Shown here in pieces: positions 58,658-64,000 of a stretch of DNA of 64,000 nt. The stretch spans positions 7,113-71,112 of the forward strand of contig JAEZRP010000011.1 in assembly GCA_023444095.1 (NCBI GenBank), in the 5' to 3' direction. Positions within the stretch are counted from its first letter, which is position 1; each line of letters starts with the position of its first letter. A program made the translations under genes and the position numbers. This DNA is from Bacillota bacterium. GTDB lineage: Bacteria > Bacillota > Clostridia > Christensenellales > Aristaeellaceae. Below the pieces are notes generated by a model, which saw only the letters and a list, made by a program, of their open reading frames with translations, was not told the DNA's origin and made no database searches.

Positions 58658-60064
58658 ATGCAGGCGCGCATCGAAAACTACCTCGGTCGGCGGGTTCACT
58701 TCCTGGGAATCGGCGGAAGCTCCATGTCGGGGCTCGCGGGACTGCTCCATGAGAGCGGCTACGTCGTCACCGGAACCGACCGCACAAAATCGCATAAGAC
58801 TCAGGCCCTCGAAGAGAAGGGCGTTTTGATCTTCATCGGCCACAGGCCGCAGAACATCCACGGCGCGGATTTGATCGTCTACTCGGCGGCGATCGGACCG
58901 GACAATTGCGAGCGCCAGGAGGCCGAAAGGCTCGGCATCCCACAGCTCGAGCGGTGCGAGCTCATCGGCCAGCTCATGGAGGGAAAGCCCTTCGCGGTCG
59001 GCGTGAGCGGCACGCATGGAAAGACGACCGTCACCTCCATGCTCGCGCAGATCTTCATGGCGGCGGGCGTCGATCCGACCATCCACATCGGCGGGGAGCT
59101 CGACTTCATCGGCGGCTCGACGCGCGCGGGCTCCGGGGACGACTTCATCTGCGAGGCGTGCGAGTATCACAACAGCTTTCTGAAGTTTCACCCCACCGTC
59201 GCGATCATTCTGAATATCGACGAGGATCACCTCGAGTTCTTTAAAAACATCGACAACATCGAGCGGGCGTTCGCACATTTTGCCGCGCTCGTTCCGGAAA
59301 ACGGTCGCCTCATCGGCTGGGGCGACGATTTCCGCGTCCGCCGCGTGATGGAAAACGCCGGGCGGGAGTACATAACTTACGGCATATCGGAAAAGAACGC
59401 GCTCAGGCCTCTGAATTTGACGTACGACGCGCGAGGACGCGCCTCCTACGACGCGGCGCTGGACGGCGAAATCCTGTGCCACGTCGAGCTTGCCGTCTCG
59501 GGCGAGCCGAACATGCTGGATTCCCTCGCCGCGCTCGGCTGCGCGCACCTGCGCGGGCTCGACATGCAAGGCGCGGCGGCGACGCTTCATGATTTCACCG
59601 GCGCGCACCGCCGGTTCGAGCTGACGGGCGTGACGGACGGGGTGTCCCTTTATACCGACTACGGCCACAACCCGGCGGAGATCAGAAACGCTGTTACCAT
59701 CGCGTCGCTTACGCCGCACCGTGCGCTCTGGGCCGTGTGGCAGCCGCATACCTATTCCCGCACGAAGAACCTGTTTCAGGGCTTCGTCGAGACGTTTGAC
59801 CATGTCGACCACCTTCTGATCACAGACATCATGGCCTCGCGCGAGAAGGACCCGGGGGACATCCATTCGACGATGCTCGTCGACCCCATCCGCGCGCGCG
59901 GCGTGGACGTCCATTATACCCCCACGTTTGACGATGCCGAGGCATACCTGCGCCAAAACTGGCGTGCGGGCGACCTCGTCATCACTCACGGCTGCGGCGA
60001 CATCGACCTTTTGAATGAGCAGATCGCGCTGCATGGCGACACATCGAAGGAGGACGGAGAATGA
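58658..60064 (+). CDS. murC: UDP-N-acetylmuramate--L-alanine ligase
   Basis: The 468-residue Mur ligase adds L-Ala to UDP-MurNAc. It has the N-terminal HFLGIGGSSMSGLAGLL Rossmann loop, the ATP site VGVSGTHGKTTVTSML, the Mg2+ region CEACEYHNSFLKFHP, ILNIDEDHLEFF, and the C-terminal DYGHNPAEIRN. AAAGGAGGT lies 8 bases before ATG 58658. The last bases overlap the next gene (ATGA-type), tying cell-wall synthesis to an XRE-cupin regulator. Confidence 0.93.
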   Translation: MQARIENYLGRRVHFLGIGGSSMSGLAGLLHESGYVVTGTDRTKSHKTQALEEKGVLIFIGHRPQNIHGADLIVYSAAIGPDNCERQEAERLGIPQLERCELIGQLMEGKPFAVGVSGTHGKTTVTSMLAQIFMAAGVDPTIHIGGELDFIGGSTRAGSGDDFICEACEYHNSFLKFHPTVAIILNIDEDHLEFFKNIDNIERAFAHFAALVPENGRLIGWGDDFRVRRVMENAGREYITYGISEKNALRPLNLTYDARGRASYDAALDGEILCHVELAVSGEPNMLDSLAALGCAHLRGLDMQGAAATLHDFTGAHRRFELTGVTDGVSLYTDYGHNPAEIRNAVTIASLTPHRALWAVWQPHTYSRTKNLFQGFVETFDHVDHLLITDIMASREKDPGDIHSTMLVDPIRARGVDVHYTPTFDDAEAYLRQNWRAGDLVITHGCGDIDLLNEQIALHGDTSKEDGE

Positions 60065-60615
60065 ACAATCAGATCAAGGTCATCGCCATTCGAATTCGCG
60101 ACCTGCGCGAGATCGCCGGGCTCTCGCCCGAGGCGGTCGCCGCGCAGGCAGGCGTTCCCATCGACGAATATCTGGCCTATGAGGCCGGCGAGAAGGATTT
60201 CTCGTTCAGCCACCTGTTCAACATCGCCTCCGTCCTGGGCGTGGACATCTCCGATCTTCTGACCGGCGAAAGCCCGAAGCTGACGGGCTACATCCTGACC
60301 CGCACGGGCAAGGGACTGGCGTTTGACCGCCGCAAGGCGTATCACTACGAGCACCTCGCCTATAACTTCCGGGGCAAGAAGGCGGAGCCCTTCATCGTCA
60401 CCGTCGAACACGACCCGACGAACGCGAAAAAGACGGCGCATTCCCACGAGGGACAGGAGTTCGACTACGTGCTCGAGGGACAGATGAAGATCGCGCTCGC
60501 CTCGAACGAGGTGTACCTCGGTCCCGGGGATTCGATCTATTACGACTCGTCCCTGCCCCACGCGATGTACGCGCTCGACACCGACTGCCGGTTTATCGCG
60601 GTCGTCATCAAATAA
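60061..60615 (+). CDS. XRE-family regulator with cupin domain
   Basis: The 184-residue protein has an XRE helix-turn-helix (about 8-68: IRIRDLREIAGLSPEAVAAQAGVPIDEYLAYEAGEKD) and a C-terminal cupin (about 105-184: HSHEGQEFDYVLEGQMKIAL, YLGPGDSIYYDSSLPHAM) with metal-site His and Glu. Such regulators often sit beside acyl-CoA synthetases, as here (18 bases to the next gene), and may sense an acid or its CoA ester. Confidence 0.9.
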   Translation: MNNQIKVIAIRIRDLREIAGLSPEAVAAQAGVPIDEYLAYEAGEKDFSFSHLFNIASVLGVDISDLLTGESPKLTGYILTRTGKGLAFDRRKAYHYEHLAYNFRGKKAEPFIVTVEHDPTNAKKTAHSHEGQEFDYVLEGQMKIALASNEVYLGPGDSIYYDSSLPHAMYALDTDCRFIAVVIK

Positions 60616-60633
60616 CGGAACAGCGGAGGTTGC

Positions 60634-62301
60634 ATGGCACTTTATACGAAATATCTGGCGAAGTCCAGCTTTGATTCCTATGAGGATTACTTCAACAACT
60701 TCCAGATCGTCGTGCCCGACGACTTCAACTTCGCCTTCGACGTGCTCGACGAGATCGCCCGGACGGAACCGGACAAGCTTGCGCTCATGTGGGCGCACGA
60801 GGATGGGCGCGAAAAACGGATGACGTTCGGGGAGATTTCGGAGCTCTCCAAGCGAGCGGCGAACGTTCTTTCGGATCTCGGGATCAAGAAGGGCGACGCG
60901 GTGATGCTGGTGCTCCGCCGCCACTACACCTTTTGGGTGGCGATCATGGCGCTTCACCGGATCGGCGCGGTCGCGGTTCCGGCGACGCATCTTCTCACGA
61001 AGAAGGACATCGTCTATCGCTGCGAGAGCGCGGAGATCAAGATGATCATCGCTTCCGGCGACGGAGCCTTCACCAAAAACGCCGAGGAGGCGCTGCCCGA
61101 GTGCCCGACCGTCGCGCGCGTCATGGCGGTCGACGGGGTTCGGGAGGGTTGGCTCGACTTCGAAAAGCTCGTCTCCGAAGCGCTCCCCGACTTCCCGCGC
61201 CCCGAAGCGCCGTTTCTGCGCGACGAGATCATGCTCATGTACTTTACCTCCGGGACCTCCGGCATGCCCAAAATGGTTGCCCACGGCTTCGATTACCCGC
61301 TCGGCCACATCCAGACCGCCGTCTATTGGCAACAGTGCGACGAGGACGGGCTGCACCTCACGGTCTCGGAGACCGGCTGGGCGAAGTCTGTTTGGGGCAA
61401 GCTCTACGGCCAATGGCTCGCGGGCTGCGCCGTCATGGCGTACGACTTTGACAAGTTCCGGCCCCTCGACCTCTTGGGCGCGGTCGCGAAATACCGGGTG
61501 ACCTCCTTCTGCGCCCCGCCGACCATCTACCGGTTCATGATGCTGGAGGATCTTTCGAAGTTTGATCTTTCCGCGCTCCGGCACTGCACGACGGCGGGCG
61601 AACCTTTGAGTCCGGAGCTTTTCAACAAGTGGAAGGAACTCACCGGCCACGAGATGCGCGAAATCTTCGGACAGACGGAATTGACCGTCACAGTCGGCAC
61701 CTTCCCCTGGATGCAGGCACGGCCCGGTTCCATGGGGCGGTCCACGCCCATGTTTGACGTCGAGCTTCTGGGCGAGGACGGAAAGCCCTGCGCTCCGGGC
61801 GAAGTCGGCGAGATCGTCGTCCGCACGCGCGGGGAACGGCCCGTGGGCATGTTCCTCGGCTATTACAAGGACGAGGCGCGCACGAAGTCCGTGTGGCACG
61901 ACGGCGTCTATCACACACTGGATCTTGCGTGGCGCGACGAGTGGGAATACCTCTGGTACGTAGGCCGCGCGGACGACCTCATCAAGTCCTCCGGCTACCG
62001 CATCGGGCCGTTCGAGGTCGAATCGGCGCTGGTGGAGCATCCTTCCGTCGTCGAGTGCGCCATCACCGGCGTGCCGGACGAGGTGCGCGGCCAGATCATC
62101 AAGGCGACCATCGTGCTCGCGAAAGGGTACGCGCCGTCAGAGGAACTGAAAAAAGAGCTGCAGGAGCACGTCAAAAGGACGACCGCGCCGTACAAGTACC
62201 CGCGCATTATCGAGTTTGTGGACGCGCTTCCGAAGACCATCTCCAACAAAATCCGGCGCGTCGAGCTGCGCGAGCGCGACGCGGAGAAAATGCAGAAATG
62301 A
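60634..62301 (+). CDS. AMP-dependent acyl-CoA synthetase (medium-chain type)
   Basis: The 555-residue adenylating enzyme has YFTSGTSGMPKMVAHG (A3, AMP-binding), TTAGEPL, IFGQTELT (A5), DLAWRDEWEYLWYVGRADDLIKSSGYRIGPFEVE (A7-A8 hinge) and LPKTISNKIRR with the catalytic Lys. It should activate a carboxylic acid with ATP and CoA; a short or medium acid is likely, but the sequence does not say which. The XRE-cupin gene just upstream probably regulates it. Confidence 0.9.
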   Translation: MALYTKYLAKSSFDSYEDYFNNFQIVVPDDFNFAFDVLDEIARTEPDKLALMWAHEDGREKRMTFGEISELSKRAANVLSDLGIKKGDAVMLVLRRHYTFWVAIMALHRIGAVAVPATHLLTKKDIVYRCESAEIKMIIASGDGAFTKNAEEALPECPTVARVMAVDGVREGWLDFEKLVSEALPDFPRPEAPFLRDEIMLMYFTSGTSGMPKMVAHGFDYPLGHIQTAVYWQQCDEDGLHLTVSETGWAKSVWGKLYGQWLAGCAVMAYDFDKFRPLDLLGAVAKYRVTSFCAPPTIYRFMMLEDLSKFDLSALRHCTTAGEPLSPELFNKWKELTGHEMREIFGQTELTVTVGTFPWMQARPGSMGRSTPMFDVELLGEDGKPCAPGEVGEIVVRTRGERPVGMFLGYYKDEARTKSVWHDGVYHTLDLAWRDEWEYLWYVGRADDLIKSSGYRIGPFEVESALVEHPSVVECAITGVPDEVRGQIIKATIVLAKGYAPSEELKKELQEHVKRTTAPYKYPRIIEFVDALPKTISNKIRRVELRERDAEKMQK

Positions 62302-62321
62302 GGACGCGGGAGGCGAGAGGC

Positions 62322-62972
62322 GTGAAAAAGAGCATATTATTCTGGATGTGCGTCGTTCTCTGCCTGCTTGCCGCCGGTTGCTCGAACTCCCCGGAAACAA
62401 ACGGCGACGGCGCGGCGGAAGGAAACGCGGCGACGGAGGAGCCGGCGACGATCGACGATGTCCCCACGCTGCCGCCCGACGAGGCACTCGTGAACGAAAT
62501 CGCGCCAGCGGACTACCGATATGAGCAGCTTTCATCAAACAGCGGGAACCTGACGCTCGACTATCCCTCCCACTGGACGCGTACGCCGGGCACGAGCACC
62601 GTCTGCTTCGCAGAGCCCGTCCCGGAGGGAAAGGCGCCCGCGCGGTTCACGCTCACGAAAAAGACGCTCGACGCCACGCCCAACTCCGACAAGAAGACGA
62701 GCCAGCTCGCGTCTTTCGTCAAGCGCGTGGTCCAGGACTTCGATTCCTACGAGATCAGCCCGCTCAGCACGAACGGCTCGTTCCTGGGAGACAAGGCGGC
62801 GTACTACGTCACCTACACGGTGCAGAAGGAGGGCGTCACGCTCAAGGGCTACGTCATCATGGCGACGAAGGACAAGACGCTTTATGTCTTCCACTTCCGC
62901 TCGAACGTGACGGACTACGAGGCGTTCAATCCCGTGATGACGCGGATCCGGGATTCCATTACGCTCAACTGA
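62322..62972 (+). CDS. Lipoprotein of unknown function
   Basis: The 216-residue protein starts at GTG 62322 (GGGAGG 8 bases upstream), giving a clean lipoprotein signal MKKSILFWMCVVLCLLAAGC. An earlier ATG (62298) overlaps the synthetase stop but adds a poor leader. After a Glu/Thr/Ala-rich linker (about 20-55) comes a domain of about 150 residues, NLTLDYPSHWTRTPGT and KGYVIMATKDKTLYVFHFRSNVTDYEAFNPVMTRIRDSITL, like PsbP/Mog1-fold lipoproteins. It likely sits on the cell surface; no role is known. Confidence 0.72.
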   Translation: MKKSILFWMCVVLCLLAAGCSNSPETNGDGAAEGNAATEEPATIDDVPTLPPDEALVNEIAPADYRYEQLSSNSGNLTLDYPSHWTRTPGTSTVCFAEPVPEGKAPARFTLTKKTLDATPNSDKKTSQLASFVKRVVQDFDSYEISPLSTNGSFLGDKAAYYVTYTVQKEGVTLKGYVIMATKDKTLYVFHFRSNVTDYEAFNPVMTRIRDSITLN

Positions 62973-63028
62973 CAAAAGGGCGCGGATCTCCCGCAAGTGC
63001 CGCTTGCGGGAGATCCGCGCTTTCTTTT
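62972..63028. terminator. Two-way terminator after the murC operon
   Basis: An 18-bp perfect stem, starting GCGCGGATCTCCCGCAAG at 62980-62997 and closing at 63003-63020, has a TGCCG loop. It is flanked by ACAAAAG and CTTTCTTTTGT, giving U tracts on both strands. The convergent methyltransferase gene ends at 63041. Confidence 0.93.
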
Positions 63029-63040
63029 GTGGAAAGGCCA

Positions 63041-63811
63041 TCAGTCCCTTTGGGCGAGGATGACAAGATCGGACGGCAGATTCCGCAGCACGGAAGGTGT
63101 ATCGGCGTCGCAGGCCTCGTGTACTTTCAGGATCCGGAATCCGGCGCCGCACGCGGCGTTGATCAGGTCGGATACGCGGTAGAAGTGCTCGACGGACGGG
63201 AGATCGGTCGACCAGCCGCCGAAACGGTCCGCAAGCGGCGTTCCCTGAAAGGACTCGTTCACCTGCGAAGACGGCTCGTTGTAGTTCCGCGCAAGCCGCA
63301 ACTTGCCGCCGTCCTCCTCGACGCAGGAGCCGAACGGATGGTCGACATGCCACAAAAGCCGCCCACCGCGCTTCAGCACGCGGCGCCACGTCCGGCACGC
63401 CTCGCGGATATCCGAAAGCCAGACGGGATACGTCGCGAAGATGACGTCGAAGCTCCCGTCGGAGACCTTTCCCAGTGTCTGCATGTCGTCCTCGATCCAT
63501 TCGAGATCGAGTTTCATCCGCTTCGCGTTTTCGCGCGCGATCCCGATCGCGGCGGGCGCGATGTCGCAGGCCGTCACCCGCGCGCCGAGGTTGTGCCAGG
63601 AAAACGACTTGACGGCGTCCGACGCACAGCAGGTGTCAAGCAGGCTCAGCCCTCGGACATCGCCGATCAGGTCGATCAGATACGCGTCGAGATCGACGCC
63701 GCCGCCCGAGAGAAATTCGAAGTAATCGGGCCGCGCCATCAGCTGGAATTTCATGTAATCCGCCTGATATCGGTCCCAGGATGCCTTGTTCACTTGATTC
63801 GCGCCGTTCAT
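63041..63811 (-). CDS. Class I SAM-dependent methyltransferase
   Basis: The protein of about 256 residues has a methyltransferase fold with an odd motif I, LLDTCCASDAVKSFSWHNLGARVTACDI, where the glycine-rich loop is replaced by Cys-Cys-Ala-Ser-Asp; the acidic end of strand 2 (CDIAPAAIGIARENA) and the DVIFATYPVWLSDI motif IV are clear. This form occurs in a subgroup of Firmicute methyltransferases with unknown targets. The start ATG 63811 is likely; ATG 63832 is an in-frame alternative. It lies 30 bases after the rnpB terminator. Confidence 0.78.
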   Translation of the reverse strand: MNGANQVNKASWDRYQADYMKFQLMARPDYFEFLSGGGVDLDAYLIDLIGDVRGLSLLDTCCASDAVKSFSWHNLGARVTACDIAPAAIGIARENAKRMKLDLEWIEDDMQTLGKVSDGSFDVIFATYPVWLSDIREACRTWRRVLKRGGRLLWHVDHPFGSCVEEDGGKLRLARNYNEPSSQVNESFQGTPLADRFGGWSTDLPSVEHFYRVSDLINAACGAGFRILKVHEACDADTPSVLRNLPSDLVILAQRD

Positions 63812-63840
63812 TTCACGTTTCCCACCCTCCATGCGGAAAT

Positions 63841-63867
63841 ACGAAAGCGGAGGGAATCCCTCCGCTC
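63841..63867 (-). terminator. Terminator of the RNase P RNA gene
   Basis: AGCGGAGGG and CCCTCCGCT (63846-63854, 63858-63866) pair around AAT, followed on the minus strand by TTTCGTATTT. Confidence 0.8.
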
Positions 63868-63880
63868 TTCGGTCTGAGTC

Positions 63881-64000
63881 ATGTCTGTAAGCCGAGTTCT
63901 GTCTTGGACGGCCATCTATCTAGGCCCGCGGTTGCCAGCGGGCTCCAGCGATTACCCGGGAGCGCGACGGGCCGCCGCATATGCTCCCCTATCAATCTTG
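63881..64000 (-). ncRNA. rnpB: RNase P RNA, 3' part
   Basis: Read on the minus strand, the end of the window holds the conserved 3' region of bacterial RNase P RNA: CTAGATAGATGGCCGTCC, AAGACAGAACTCGGCTTACA at the mature 3' end, and further in the GGGGAGCATATGCGG and GGTAATCGCTGG blocks. It removes 5' leaders from tRNA. The 5' part lies beyond base 64000, and a terminator follows at 63841-63867. The 3' boundary is approximate. Confidence 0.9.

Noticed and set aside
1..64000. CRISPR arrays, tRNA genes, IS elements, prophage
   Set aside because: Reading all intergenic regions showed no regularly spaced repeats, cloverleaf sequences, transposase or phage genes.

Overview
The window is 64 kb of GC-rich, gene-dense chromosome. 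It most likely comes from an endospore-forming Clostridia-type Firmicute, perhaps an uncultured high-GC gut lineage. Three things point this way. It carries the complete spoIIIAA-AH set plus spoIIP and a Spo0A-like regulator. It has the conserved Firmicute block asp23-nusB-folD-xseA-xseB-ispA-dxs-tlyA-nadK-argR-recN and the purR-murC pair. Its ribosome binding sites are strong GGAGG type and its promoters are SigA-like. No phage, IS element, CRISPR array or tRNA gene was seen. The naming of a lineage is inference; the phylum-level call is well supported.

Layout. 1-2.5 kb: the tail of a TrmH-type rRNA/tRNA methyltransferase, an AraC regulator with a GyrI-like sensor domain, a flavodoxin overlapping a stand-alone GyrI-like protein, and a gene remnant. 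2.5-6.3 kb (minus): a three-gene sugar-acid operon of KDG-type PfkB kinase, 6-phosphogluconate dehydrogenase and a LarA-family nickel racemase/epimerase. 6.4-8.7 kb (plus): a NitT/TauT-type ABC importer. 8.7-9.1 kb: a non-coding stretch full of hairpins. 9.1-14.7 kb (minus): sugar isomerase, dapA, double-GNAT protein, GMP synthase with a degenerate glutaminase domain, MazG-like pyrophosphohydrolase and a pentapeptide-repeat protein. The last is transcribed divergently from a type IIA topoisomerase pair (14.8-19.2 kb, plus), which is followed by spoIIP. 20-24.8 kb: HMCES/YedK-like protein, Spo0A-like regulator, GH95 glycosidase and uridine kinase.

24.9-40.1 kb is one long minus-strand block. 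In transcription order it runs spoIIIAA-AB-AC-AD-AE-AF-AG-AH, asp23, amaP, nusB, folD, xseA, xseB, ispA, dxs, tlyA, nadK, argR, recN. The SpoIIIA genes encode the ATPase and channel between mother cell and forespore; the rest covers envelope stress, antitermination, one-carbon metabolism, exonuclease VII, isoprenoid precursors, NADP, arginine control and DNA repair. In relatives spoIVB-spo0A follow recN; here that site is empty, and the only Spo0A-like gene lies about 3.2 kb further on, on the opposite strand. 40.2-43.3 kb (plus) holds a GH4 glycosidase, a membrane-anchored unknown and an APH-like phosphotransferase.

43.3-54.4 kb (minus) is a tightly packed operon: upp, then a full V-type ATPase (H/G-I-K-E-C-F-A-B-D), a GNAT acetyltransferase, rsmA and a DUF1622 membrane protein. 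The K subunit keeps the sodium ligands known from the Enterococcus enzyme. 54.5-57.5 kb has three tandem M42 aminopeptidases. 57.6-62.97 kb has purR with likely PurBoxes, facing divergently from murC, an XRE-cupin regulator, an AMP-dependent acyl-CoA synthetase and a lipoprotein. The window ends with a methyltransferase gene and the 3' part of the RNase P RNA gene on the minus strand.

Points most worth a second look: the Spo0A-like protein with Glu at the phospho-acceptor position 56; the GMP synthase lacking its glutaminase His; the mirrored divergent promoter between the pentapeptide-repeat gene and the topoisomerase operon; the LarA-type epimerase operon; and the 60-residue SpoIIIAF.
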